The notes under the pieces were generated by a model, which was not told where the DNA came from, searched no databases, and was given only the letters and a program-made list of their open reading frames with translations. The position numbers were made by a program, and so were the translations under genes. Shown one piece after another: positions 1-8,145 of a stretch of DNA of 8,297 bases. Location: positions 1 to 8,297 of the forward strand of contig CANFVI010000069.1 in assembly GCA_947450405.1 (NCBI GenBank). Reading direction: 5' to 3'. Within the stretch, counting starts at the first letter, position 1. Each line of letters opens with the position of its first letter. This stretch comes from Flavobacteriales bacterium. Lineage in GTDB: Bacteria; Bacteroidota; Bacteroidia; NS11-12g; UBA955.

Positions 1-1828
1 AAGAATCTAGATTTTTTTTATTGCTTTTTCCTGAAAGAAAATCAGCAATATTCTTTTTCATTCTTAGATAGTCATCTTCGCACTTATCAAGCTCTTGTTT
101 CGCAATCCCTGAATAGTTATCCTGATATTTTTCGTCTTTCCTTTTAAGTTCAATCCATATACCGTAGGAATCGACAAATTCGTTTAGTCCGATTATAATA
201 TCGTCATTCGATGCGTCTGAAAAAACTGATAGCCATTTAAATTCCTGAGATTTATTATTTTCTAAAAACAATGGAGAAACAAAGCCTTCTTTTTCATTGG
301 ATACGGCATCCTTACTTTTATCTCTTGGAATTGGGTCAATATCTGGGGTTTCACAAAAAGGAATATATTCGGTTTCAACAATTTTTGTTTCATTGGTGTG
401 ATTCCACTTTACAGAACAACCATGGCCAATAGCATAGTCTTTGAATTGATCATAAATAAATGACGTTGTTGTGTCTTCAGAATAAATATCATCTTTTTCA
501 GACTTGTATTCGTTATTGCTGTAGGGCACCAAATATCTATTTTCAATGAAAAGATTAACACCAAAGAATGATTTCTGATTAACTAATTCGTTAAATGTAG
601 AGTAATATCTATTGTCATTTTGTTTTGCTTCATCAAATGCAAAACTTGTATTAATCAATTGAATTTTAAGAAATACTTGGTTACTCTCTTTTCTTGAATC
701 TCTGCTCAGCTGAATGTTTGCGGAAAGAGAAGCATAATCTTCTTTTTTATCATCTAAATCAAATCGGAAAATATCTTTTAATCCATTAGTTATTTTTCCA
801 TCTTCTTGAATTGCTGAAATATTAACATCGCCATTTGGTTTATTGTACAAATAGGATATTTTTCTTAGTTGCTCTGGAAAATGCAAGTTTTCTAGTTTTA
901 TAATTCTTTCAATAGGTTTGGACTGCCATAAACCATAACCTCCTGAATTAATATCTAACAAGTTCCTGAAATGGTCTGTGATGTTTTCTACAAGTTCTAT
1001 TTTTTGAGTTACTACATATATTTTCCCTCTAACATCATCATTTATAATCGTATTCTTTAATTCGTAGTAGATTGACGACTTCAAATTACTTAAATAACAA
1101 GATGCTTTTGTTAGTTGTGGAATTATAGATATTGTATTTGCTTCATCAAAAAGAATTTCTGCAATTTGCTTTTGTATTTCTCTTATTCTTGTTTTTATAT
1201 TGGTAATTTCTTCTGATGATAATTTTGATAATAAGAGAAAATGATTTTCATTAATGGACTTTATTCTAAAAGAATTAAGTTCATATTTAGTAATGATTTT
1301 CTTAATTTCTTCGTGATTAACTTCACATAAAAGCCCATATTTATTGTTGAATTTACCTTCTTTGTCTTGTTTAAGCTTTTGATAATATCGAAAACGAATC
1401 TTGAATTCTATTATACCCTTATCTAAGAATCTGCTATCAAGGCAACAAGTCAAGCCCATTGTTCTTGGAAACATTTGATTTAATTCTACACCTTCGGTTG
1501 CCTCTATATCGTCTGAACTATTATTTTGAGAGTCTTGTTCGTCAGTTTCATCTTTTTTATCTGTTTGCTCATTATTATCTAAGGTATTTCCTTCTTTACA
1601 AGTACCACTTTTGTCTTCAGGAAACAAAATTCCAGTACTGTATATTGCAGCAGGTACAATATCCAAAATTTCGAATGAATAGTTTATTGGTGCTTCACCA
1701 ATAAGTTTTTGGTTAACAAGAGTTTCATTCTCGATATCTACATATCGATATCCGTTTATTCCTGGACCCAAGGTCTGTTCTCGAATAAAACGCTCTAATG
1801 AATTTCTTTTATCTATAATTTTATTCAT
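1..1828 (-). CDS. drmA: DrmA-like DISARM helicase, N-terminal part (cut by window edge)
   Basis: This frame is open from ATG at 1828 to the window edge (609 codons, no stop), so it is the N-terminal half of a large protein whose 3' end lies outside. Seen: an opening segment resembling other DrmA N-termini as I remember them (L11..FIRE..LGPG, residues 11-23), then Y63-STGILFP to residue 70, a low-complexity acidic Asp/Glu/Asn/Gln-rich linker (about 71-115), and N117..FPRTMGL to residue 126. Near the edge come Y555-x-x-W558-I and C583.....RM590..NI, which in DrmA homologues precede the FRPFQ and Walker A helicase core. No Walker A is visible here, as expected if the core lies further left. DrmA is an SF2-like helicase that pairs with DrmB (DUF1998) in DISARM to recognise foreign DNA; that role is family knowledge. 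The start overlaps the upstream gene's stop by 8 nt (ATGAATAA), implying coupled translation. Recognition is by remembered pattern, not alignment. Confidence 0.78.
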   Translation of the reverse strand, partial: MNKIIDKRNSLERFIREQTLGPGINGYRYVDIENETLVNQKLIGEAPINYSFEILDIVPAAIYSTGILFPEDKSGTCKEGNTLDNNEQTDKKDETDEQDSQNNSSDDIEATEGVELNQMFPRTMGLTCCLDSRFLDKGIIEFKIRFRYYQKLKQDKEGKFNNKYGLLCEVNHEEIKKIITKYELNSFRIKSINENHFLLLSKLSSEEITNIKTRIREIQKQIAEILFDEANTISIIPQLTKASCYLSNLKSSIYYELKNTIINDDVRGKIYVVTQKIELVENITDHFRNLLDINSGGYGLWQSKPIERIIKLENLHFPEQLRKISYLYNKPNGDVNISAIQEDGKITNGLKDIFRFDLDDKKEDYASLSANIQLSRDSRKESNQVFLKIQLINTSFAFDEAKQNDNRYYSTFNELVNQKSFFGVNLFIENRYLVPYSNNEYKSEKDDIYSEDTTTSFIYDQFKDYAIGHGCSVKWNHTNETKIVETEYIPFCETPDIDPIPRDKSKDAVSNEKEGFVSPLFLENNKSQEFKWLSVFSDASNDDIIIGLNEFVDSYGIWIELKRKDEKYQDNYSGIAKQELDKCEDDYLRMKKNIADFLSGKSNKKNLDS

Positions 1829-4310
1829 TGCTTAGTTTTTCAATGGTTTCAAGTTCTATTAGTTTTAGCTCTGGTTGAATTAGTTCTATAAGGGTAGTAA
1901 GACCGTTTAATGGATTAACATTGTCAATCCCTAACTCATCCAAAGAATGATTATTTCTATAATACGCGATCCTAGAATTCAATATTGTTTCTATTGATGG
2001 ATTGCTATTAAAACACCCGTCTGCGAATAAATCCTTGAGGAGATTACTATACTTTTTGGTTGCTTCTATCTTTCCACTAATTGAAGCATTCTTCAATCTA
2101 TAGAGTATTAATCTGTAATTATTATTTAGCTCAAGATAATTGCACAAAAATTTGAAGACTTTGTTACCTCTGGGCATTAAAGAGTCACTTTCTAAATTTA
2201 TCCAAGAATTACGAAAATGATTTATAGAAACTAATGGGATTTTATTTTTTTCAAATATTAACTTTAACTCTTCGTATAATGATTCAATTCCTAGAAGTTC
2301 CGATTTATTTCTTAATAATACTTTCCAAATTCTACCAGCTGTTTCATTGCCAAGTCCAAGCTGTTTTCTAATAATTTCTAACTCTAGTTCTTGTTGTGTG
2401 GTATCAATTAATCTTTCTGCTGGGTTAAACTCATCCAATAATTCATCAAGTCTTTGAATTTTATATTTGGTCCCATCAATGTCTTTATTTTCAAAAAACC
2501 ATTTTACTCGTTCAATTTTCGGACTTGCTGTTTTAATTTCACTAAAAATCAATAAGTCTGAACTATGATAGGTTTTTACTCTTTGATTTTGCAATTTAAC
2601 CTTAAATGTTTCTCTGTTTTCTGAGCTGGAGTATTCATTTTCCAAGTTCCAATCAATTATGAGTTTTGTTTCGGGTTTTTGTGTTTGAATTAATTTTTTA
2701 AGTTCATTCCATTCAAAATGCTTTTCTCTGATTGGATGATTTAAGTATTTATAATATTCCTTTAAAAGGTAGTATTTTGCCCATTTACAATGATGGCCAA
2801 ACAGGAAATGAGGAAATATTGCCTTAGCATTATTCTCAGTTTGGAGTTCGATTTCAAGTAAATTAGGGTAATAATAATTGGGAAACTTACCCTGATCACG
2901 ATACGAGAGGATAAGAAAACAATTTGAACTAAAATTTAATATATCTGACCAAGTTATCAATTTTATTAATCTCGTTAAGCCAAGACAATCTGTTATTTTT
3001 GAAATCAACTTTCCATTTCTAATTATTGCCTCATCGTAAATAATTGTTGGTGCAATTACTAAGCTTGCAAGGATTTTTGATTTAATTTCAGAATTTATTA
3101 TTATGTCTAAAGTGTTCGAAAGTGCTTCTTTTAACGTTTCGGAATCTTCATCTCTTAATTCAAGAATTGCCATTTTAGTACTTGAAGAAATTAATTCTGA
3201 TGATTCTTTTTTTGAGAAAAGATTATCAATGATATAGCCCTTTATTTCATCAGTATAGCAAATTGAATAGATATTCATCAACTTTATCGACCTCAATTCA
3301 TATAATTCTCTAATGCTTGTTTCTAAAACGAATGTGTCCCAGAAACTTGATGATTCGAATCCAACAAAATCAATTGATATTGGGGATTTTTCTTTTCTTT
3401 TAAGAAGTAAATCTATTTCTGATTTATTTATCGTGTAGGAAGAATTTATTGGGATTTTAAATCTTCCCGTAATTAATTCAATTTTATTTCTAATATTATT
3501 TATTGATTGATATTCCTTGCCAAAAGTGATAATCAAATATTTCTTGAAACTAGTGTCATAATCGGAGTTCCATTTATTTATTTCCTCTAATGAAAAATTA
3601 GACATTATGCTTTTTCGTTCGCAATCGAATAGTACAATTTGCTCTATATTGTCAATAATTTCTTCAAATTTTTTATCTATTTCATTTAAGGTGTATTTTG
3701 GGTTAAGTAAATTAAAACTGGGAAATTCGCTTTCTAAATTAGTGCCAAATGGTCTTAATTCAAATGCGTTGCTAAGGTTTTTATTTAAATCTATTTGCGT
3801 ATTAAAAATGGATTTAAATTTAATTAAATTTTCATTGTTTAATTTGGTGTAAAATTCAATTCTTGTATTGTTATCTTTTTTGTCTTGAATCCATTTTTTT
3901 AATATTTTATTTGGTCCTTTATTTTTTATAATTTTTGCACCTATAGGGCAATTAAATTCAAGTTTACTTTTATTTAGTTCTAATTTCTTAATTAGGCTGT
4001 TTAAATTTGTTTCACCTTTAAATTTACTTTTTAATAAATTTTCATGGTGCAATTTGATTAACAAGAATTCTGCAATTATTAATTTATAATCATCTGAAAC
4101 GTCATAATTAATGTTAATATGTAAGGTTAATAAGTTATTTTCGGTTTGTTGAAAATTTTTATTGATTATATCGTCTATATATTTTATTGTTTTTCTTATT
4201 TCATATGTTAAATCCTTTTGGATTTCGTTTAAGTTTATTTCAAATTGATTAGGATAATCAGCAATAAATGAATTTAAATATTTTGAAATATGTTGATTTA
4301 TTATGTCCAT
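1821..4310 (-). CDS. 829-aa protein of unknown fold in the DrmE position (putative DrmE-like)
   Basis: I do not recognise this gene from its motifs. It is a soluble-looking protein rich in Leu, Ile, Asn and Lys, with no signal peptide, clear membrane segment, Walker A or nuclease motif. Visible landmarks are a helical N-terminus (1-115), a beta-strand-like VLFDCERKS at 226-234 that could be a degenerate Walker-B-type strand, a Y470-RDQGKFP and YYYPNL stretch (470-484), an aromatic/His-rich FPHFLFGHHCKWAKYYLL (499-516), and a C-terminal MPRGNKVFKFLCNYLEL (712-728). Length, and position directly before drmA with an 8-nt overlap, match DrmE, the poorly characterised class 2 DISARM protein. That assignment rests on context. 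The ATG at 4310 shares one base with the previous stop (TAATG), which fixes the start. Base composition is most AT-rich in the first 130 codons. Alternatives are a degenerate RecA-fold subunit or a new system-specific protein. Confidence 0.85.
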   Translation of the reverse strand: MDIINQHISKYLNSFIADYPNQFEINLNEIQKDLTYEIRKTIKYIDDIINKNFQQTENNLLTLHININYDVSDDYKLIIAEFLLIKLHHENLLKSKFKGETNLNSLIKKLELNKSKLEFNCPIGAKIIKNKGPNKILKKWIQDKKDNNTRIEFYTKLNNENLIKFKSIFNTQIDLNKNLSNAFELRPFGTNLESEFPSFNLLNPKYTLNEIDKKFEEIIDNIEQIVLFDCERKSIMSNFSLEEINKWNSDYDTSFKKYLIITFGKEYQSINNIRNKIELITGRFKIPINSSYTINKSEIDLLLKRKEKSPISIDFVGFESSSFWDTFVLETSIRELYELRSIKLMNIYSICYTDEIKGYIIDNLFSKKESSELISSSTKMAILELRDEDSETLKEALSNTLDIIINSEIKSKILASLVIAPTIIYDEAIIRNGKLISKITDCLGLTRLIKLITWSDILNFSSNCFLILSYRDQGKFPNYYYPNLLEIELQTENNAKAIFPHFLFGHHCKWAKYYLLKEYYKYLNHPIREKHFEWNELKKLIQTQKPETKLIIDWNLENEYSSSENRETFKVKLQNQRVKTYHSSDLLIFSEIKTASPKIERVKWFFENKDIDGTKYKIQRLDELLDEFNPAERLIDTTQQELELEIIRKQLGLGNETAGRIWKVLLRNKSELLGIESLYEELKLIFEKNKIPLVSINHFRNSWINLESDSLMPRGNKVFKFLCNYLELNNNYRLILYRLKNASISGKIEATKKYSNLLKDLFADGCFNSNPSIETILNSRIAYYRNNHSLDELGIDNVNPLNGLTTLIELIQPELKLIELETIEKLSNE

Positions 4311-6052
4311 TAGTTCAATATATTTATTTCAAGGTTTAAAATTGTTCTTGTTATTCCTATAAAAACTTCGTATTTATTTAGTTCGCTAGGATTGGAAATT
4401 ACTAAAAAAACATTCTTCTTTTCAAGACCTTTGAATTTTAATATGGAAGAATATCTTAACTTGTTTGCTGTGTCTCCAACATTATTTTCAGTTAATTCTT
4501 CAACATCTTTTATAATTAATAACTCTCGTAAATCCTCTTTTCCTTTGTAGTCTCCTCTTAGAAAAGTTGATTCAATTAGAATAATGCAATCCTGTCCTTT
4601 TAATGATGAATTAGCGTCCCTAATGGGAGTTAAAACACTTTTTACTATATGGGACTTAACATCTTGTAAACTTTTATGTCGTTTGATTTCTATATTCTGA
4701 AACCATTCTGCAAATTTTTCATCTTTCAAGATTTCGGGGTGTTCTAGAATTTCAGATGAAAGCTTGCGAATATCTGGGTTTTGTGAGCTCCTTTTAACTT
4801 CATTAATTTTAAAATGAGAATAATATTCAGTCAACAAGTCTGCAATTTCAGAAACATTCCTCTCGCTCGATGAATAGCTTTGATCAATATCAAATAATAC
4901 TAACGAGTTGCCATTCAATAAACCTTGTCCGTTAAACCCAGTAAATTTATTAATAAATAAATCCAAACCTCTATCAAGTAAATCTTGTGCTTCATCAATT
5001 ACTATAAAATCATACGGCTTTAAGTTATCATTTTTTTCAAGTTTTTGAATGGTATCTTTAACCATATCATAAAATTCATCCGCACTTATTAAGCTTAATT
5101 TTTTATAGTCAATTGAAGGATTATGCTTTTGAAAGAATCTAAAATAGGTTGTCACCTCTATATTACTTGAAAGTTGCCTTTCGGTTAACAAAGATTTGGT
5201 GTAGTGCATCAAAAGGTTGTTCCAACACAAATAAATTCCATTCTTATTATGTTGTTTATCAATGAATGCCTTTGCAATAGTGGTTTTTCCGCAACCTGGT
5301 GGACCTTCAATCATAATTCTAGGGTTCTTATACAAACCTTCTAGAATTTCAATATTTTGTATACCAAGCCACTCAAGTGTGTTAATTGTGTTTATTTGAT
5401 TTCTATCGCCAATAATAGGACTAAGTATCTTTTTGATAGAAACATACTCCTTAGGTGTAATGTCTTCATAAATTCTAAAGTGTTTCTTGTGTTTATTTTT
5501 AGAATATTCAAACACATTTAATATGAACTTCTTGATTGAGCCATCGTATTCCTTTGCAAGGAATGAAGTCCATAGTAAATTCTTATCTATCAACTTTGAA
5601 TCAAAAGGGTAATCTACGTGAGGGAAGGCTGTTGCCTCACAAAAAAAACATCCTTTAAGATTATTTAGAATATTGTCTTTTAAAGTGTATTTATATCCCT
5701 CAGCTTGTTTAAAGGGATTTTGTTTTATTGGTGTTTCAAAATTCTTTCCGTAAAAAAAAGTGTTGTCCTTTGTTGAAATTGAGCCTCCTTTTACTTCTAG
5801 GACTAGTAGTCCATATTTACACAGAATTAAGAAATCTATTTGAGAGCTTGTTTTTTTGTAGTAGTTAAAATTATCTGAATGTTCTGGTAATTTTAGATCA
5901 TGCCAAACATCCCATTCTAGACTACTTTTATTTAAATCCGTCCAGAGTTGTCTGTAAATGTCGATTTCACCGTGCAGTGGTGAACCATCTTCTTTAACGA
6001 TTATGGTTTCTAAAGCATCTATTGGATTATTTGGATGAAATCTTACTGACAT
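4310..6052 (-). CDS. NERD nuclease-domain / UvrD-like SF1 helicase fusion
   Basis: This 580-residue protein joins a nuclease-related domain to an ATP-dependent helicase. The NERD part (about 25-200) has G28-E29, then D73 and E86-V-K88-GG forming a PD-(D/E)XK-like catalytic signature, and NPFKQA (112-117) typical of the family. The helicase part has Walker A GPPGCGKT (250-257), Walker B with the superfamily 1 signature VIDEAQD (351-357), a motif III-like LFDIDQS region near 390, KGLE (541-544), and a motif VI-like GITR (566-569) only 11 residues from the end. All expected catalytic residues are therefore present. It is short for a UvrD-type helicase: spacing between motif III and KGLE leaves little room for the 2B insertion. 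It starts 2 nt after the methyltransferase stop, with no other candidate ATG nearby, and ends in TAATG with the next gene. In this operon it probably translocates on and cuts unmodified DNA, but that role is inferred. It is not a classical DISARM component. Confidence 0.9.
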   Translation of the reverse strand: MSVRFHPNNPIDALETIIVKEDGSPLHGEIDIYRQLWTDLNKSSLEWDVWHDLKLPEHSDNFNYYKKTSSQIDFLILCKYGLLVLEVKGGSISTKDNTFFYGKNFETPIKQNPFKQAEGYKYTLKDNILNNLKGCFFCEATAFPHVDYPFDSKLIDKNLLWTSFLAKEYDGSIKKFILNVFEYSKNKHKKHFRIYEDITPKEYVSIKKILSPIIGDRNQINTINTLEWLGIQNIEILEGLYKNPRIMIEGPPGCGKTTIAKAFIDKQHNKNGIYLCWNNLLMHYTKSLLTERQLSSNIEVTTYFRFFQKHNPSIDYKKLSLISADEFYDMVKDTIQKLEKNDNLKPYDFIVIDEAQDLLDRGLDLFINKFTGFNGQGLLNGNSLVLFDIDQSYSSSERNVSEIADLLTEYYSHFKINEVKRSSQNPDIRKLSSEILEHPEILKDEKFAEWFQNIEIKRHKSLQDVKSHIVKSVLTPIRDANSSLKGQDCIILIESTFLRGDYKGKEDLRELLIIKDVEELTENNVGDTANKLRYSSILKFKGLEKKNVFLVISNPSELNKYEVFIGITRTILNLEINILN

Positions 6053-6054
6053 AA

Positions 6055-7761
6055 TTATTTCCCGTTTGCGATAGTTGATATTTTATTTATTGCATACAAT
6101 GCAAAGAATTGCTTTACTGGAACTTTTTCCTTGTGTTTGAAAACTATCAATTTCTTTTGTTCAATTTCCACATTTTCAATTTTTAGTTCATCAATTATTT
6201 CTTGAATTAAATCAACTAATTCAGTTGGTTCTGTATATTTAGTATTTGACTTTTGGATTTCGTAAAGTTTTTGAAGTTCAATCGCATTCCCAATTTTTTC
6301 CGAAAATCCATTATTAATATATTTCAAAAACTCCTTGCCGCCTTTGTATTCACTTATTATTACCTCAAGGTTTTTGTAATATTTATCATTAATTTTCTGA
6401 ATTGGAAATCCTTTGCCTGTTCCATATTGAATTGAGGTGAACCATTTACCTTCGGCTGATTTTGGGTTATTCTCAATATCATAGTTAGATAAGGTAACTG
6501 TTAAGTTACCATCTTTGATAGCGTGTCTTCTAAATCTTGAACCTTGATTTTTTATTGGAGGCTTGTTAAGAGATTTTATCTTGTAAGTATTAAGGTTTAC
6601 TATGTCATCAATTTTTGGTTTTATTATTAATACAAGTGAGCTTGGTATTGAGATACAATGTTCATCAAGTACAACTTTAGCAAATGCTCTACTTACTGAA
6701 CAACATACGGCATTACCTACTAAACGCCATTTATTATTTTCTGCACCTATAAACTGATACGAAATAGGGAACCCCATTATTATTGCTGCTTCTCTTACTG
6801 TTGGCAGACGGTATTCACCATCATCCAATCTGTTAATTTCAGTTTTATAAATTATAGACTCTCTAGAATTTGCAATTTTTGTTGCTGTAATCGTTCGACT
6901 AGGTTTGTTTTCATTTTCAGGGAATGACATTTTTCCCATAAACGGATGGTTTATTTTCCAATATTTTGAAAATTTCCATTCCACTTTATAAATTCCCGTA
7001 TCGTAAAAATGATCAGTCAATTGACTTTGTGAAATCTTAATTTGATATTGTGGGTCTTTAATAATCTTATTTGAAAGTTTCGTGAATGGATGAGGGAAAT
7101 TTTGCTTCATCTTTCCGATTGTCATATATTTCTTTTTGCCATCAAGTCCAACTTCTGAATGGGATTCTTTAGGTAAAATAAGTTTACCCTTTTTTATTAT
7201 TTCACCTGAAATAACTCTTTTTCTAGCTTGAAAAGAGCCATAGTCAGCAGAATTAATTATAGCCGAGTTTTCATATAGGTCAATTGCAATTTTTAAAGGA
7301 CTAATTCTATTTTTATTTGCCCATTCAGTTAATCCTAAATCCTTGAAAGTATATGCTGTTTGTAAATATCTTTTTGAGTTAACGACATTTTCCATAAACC
7401 AAGCTTTGAGTATCGAATTAGGTTGGTGTTTTTTAACAGCAATAATTCTTAAAAAAGTCTCAGTTAATTCAACCCCCAATGATTTATCTGCATTACCTGC
7501 TTTATTTGAGCTTGAAAAACTAACACAAGGTGGGCTTCCTATTATTATTTCAGTATTAGGTAAATTTTCAATTTCAGCTATTGACTTTTTAAAGTCTAAG
7601 ATGTTTTTTATTTCACAATTCAAATTGTAATTATGGTTAAAGGTATCTACTGCGGGTTTCCAGTGGTCAAAACCATAAATGATTTCATACCCCATTTGTC
7701 TAAATCCCTCAGAAAATCCACCTGCACCACAAAAGAAATCTATAACTCTAAGTTTTTTCAT
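6055..7761 (-). CDS. C5-cytosine DNA methyltransferase with C-terminal extension (DrmMII-like)
   Basis: It transfers a methyl group from S-adenosylmethionine to carbon 5 of cytosine in a specific DNA sequence. The motifs are in canonical order: I DFFCGAGGFSEGF (8-20), IV GSPPC with catalytic C79, VI E124-N-V, VIII QARKR (178-182), a target-recognition region about 195-285, IX KPSRTITATK (286-295), and X LVGNAV (347-352), preceded by REAAIIMGFP. It should be active. Beyond about residue 370 there is an additional region of roughly 200 residues containing RFRRHAIKDGN and IQYGTGKGFP, absent from minimal methyltransferases such as HhaI and of unknown role. With drmA three genes downstream, the obvious reading is the self-marking enzyme of a DISARM system (DrmMII position), protecting host DNA. 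The target sequence cannot be read from the protein. No strong Shine-Dalgarno precedes the ATG; it is the first in-frame Met and motif I begins 7 residues later. No restriction endonuclease gene is adjacent, so a plain type II R-M pair is less likely. Confidence 0.95.
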   Translation of the reverse strand: MKKLRVIDFFCGAGGFSEGFRQMGYEIIYGFDHWKPAVDTFNHNYNLNCEIKNILDFKKSIAEIENLPNTEIIIGSPPCVSFSSSNKAGNADKSLGVELTETFLRIIAVKKHQPNSILKAWFMENVVNSKRYLQTAYTFKDLGLTEWANKNRISPLKIAIDLYENSAIINSADYGSFQARKRVISGEIIKKGKLILPKESHSEVGLDGKKKYMTIGKMKQNFPHPFTKLSNKIIKDPQYQIKISQSQLTDHFYDTGIYKVEWKFSKYWKINHPFMGKMSFPENENKPSRTITATKIANSRESIIYKTEINRLDDGEYRLPTVREAAIIMGFPISYQFIGAENNKWRLVGNAVCCSVSRAFAKVVLDEHCISIPSSLVLIIKPKIDDIVNLNTYKIKSLNKPPIKNQGSRFRRHAIKDGNLTVTLSNYDIENNPKSAEGKWFTSIQYGTGKGFPIQKINDKYYKNLEVIISEYKGGKEFLKYINNGFSEKIGNAIELQKLYEIQKSNTKYTEPTELVDLIQEIIDELKIENVEIEQKKLIVFKHKEKVPVKQFFALYAINKISTIANGK

Positions 7762-7768
7762 TAAATCG

Positions 7769-8020
7769 TTATTGTTTATGGTGCTTTGGCAAAATACGGC
7801 CCTCTTGGTTTTGCGAAGGGTTGGCTATTTCTTTCTTTTCAATCAGTTGTCTCGGTAGAAAAACAAATTCAGCCTGTGTTTCTGTCCATTTTAAGGTTAT
7901 CGTTTGTATGTTGAGTTCTTTTTTTGTCATTTTTTTAATGATTGTCATAATACAATTTGTGGCAAATTCTTTATGCTTACCAATGTAATATACCCTTTTT
8001 CTATTTGGTTTTGGCTTCAA
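7769..8020 (-). CDS. Doubtful small hypothetical protein, TTG start
   Basis: An open frame of 83 codons lies just ahead of the methyltransferase gene, separated by 7 nt, in the same orientation. Its only full-length start is a TTG inside a small dyad; the first ATG codons give 59 or 53 residues (starts at 7948 and 7930). In-frame codons upstream run back to a stop at 8050-8048 without an ATG. The product is basic and Lys/Gln-rich with one strand-helix-like core (residues 36-65) and no helix-turn-helix, metal site, or membrane segment I can identify. Tight spacing suggests a leader gene of the operon, possibly a small regulator. It could equally be a spurious frame in a 5' untranslated region, or the remnant of a gene broken at the island edge. 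Codon choice is more mixed than in the genes downstream. Confidence 0.35.
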   Translation of the reverse strand: MKPKPNRKRVYYIGKHKEFATNCIMTIIKKMTKKELNIQTITLKWTETQAEFVFLPRQLIEKKEIANPSQNQEGRILPKHHKQ

Positions 8021-8024
8021 GCCA
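8012..8024. repeat. Short perfect dyad TGGCTT-C-AAGCCA in the leader
   Basis: Six-base arms with a single central base form a 13-bp dyad lying over the TTG start of the small frame and next to an ATG (8025-8023) that meets a TGA after two codons. It could be an operator half or hairpin controlling the operon, but it is too short to generate confidence alone. Confidence 0.3.
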
Positions 8025-8076
8025 TATAAATATAATTTGTGTTTTGCTTAAAACCAAAAATACTGTTTTCTCTATT

Positions 8077-8111
8077 CAAATATACTAAAACGGCTAGCCA
8101 TTAAATGTCAA
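8077..8111 (-). promoter_or_regulatory. Candidate operon promoter
   Basis: On the minus strand a TTGACA hexamer (8111-8106) is followed after 18 nt by TAGTAT (8087-8082), and a TATATTTG (8084-8077) fits the Bacteroidota -7 consensus TAnnTTTG. Read as the Bacteroidota type, the TTG to -7 spacing is 24 nt, slightly long. A second TAnnTTTG match, TATTTTTG, lies at 8062-8055 without a well-placed upstream TTG. This is the only promoter-like region seen ahead of the operon, and the tight gene spacing downstream leaves no room for internal intergenic promoters. In so AT-rich a sequence chance matches are common. Confidence 0.35.
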
Positions 8112-8145
8112 TCAGTTTAGTAGTGGAAAAATTTATGGAGAAGCG

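Noticed and set aside
1459..1704. Plus-strand open frame of 81 codons
   Set aside because: Lies entirely antisense within the drmA-like frame; composition is that of a shadow of the acidic linker region.
3607..3852. Plus-strand open frame of 81 codons
   Set aside because: Antisense inside the 829-aa gene, Ser/Leu/Ile-rich product typical of the complement of an AT-rich gene.
6253..6435. Plus-strand open frame of 60 codons, Phe/Ile-rich, like a membrane peptide
   Set aside because: Antisense to the C-terminal extension of the methyltransferase; the hydrophobicity comes from complementing Lys/Asn/Glu codons.
7343..7630. Plus-strand open frame of 95 codons
   Set aside because: Antisense to methyltransferase residues covering motifs IV-VI, which are clearly the real coding sequence.
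6055..7761. Ordinary type II restriction-modification pair with the NERD gene as the restriction enzyme
   Set aside because: The NERD protein is a full helicase fusion and two further large coupled genes follow, the second DrmA-like; a simple R-M pair does not explain the operon.
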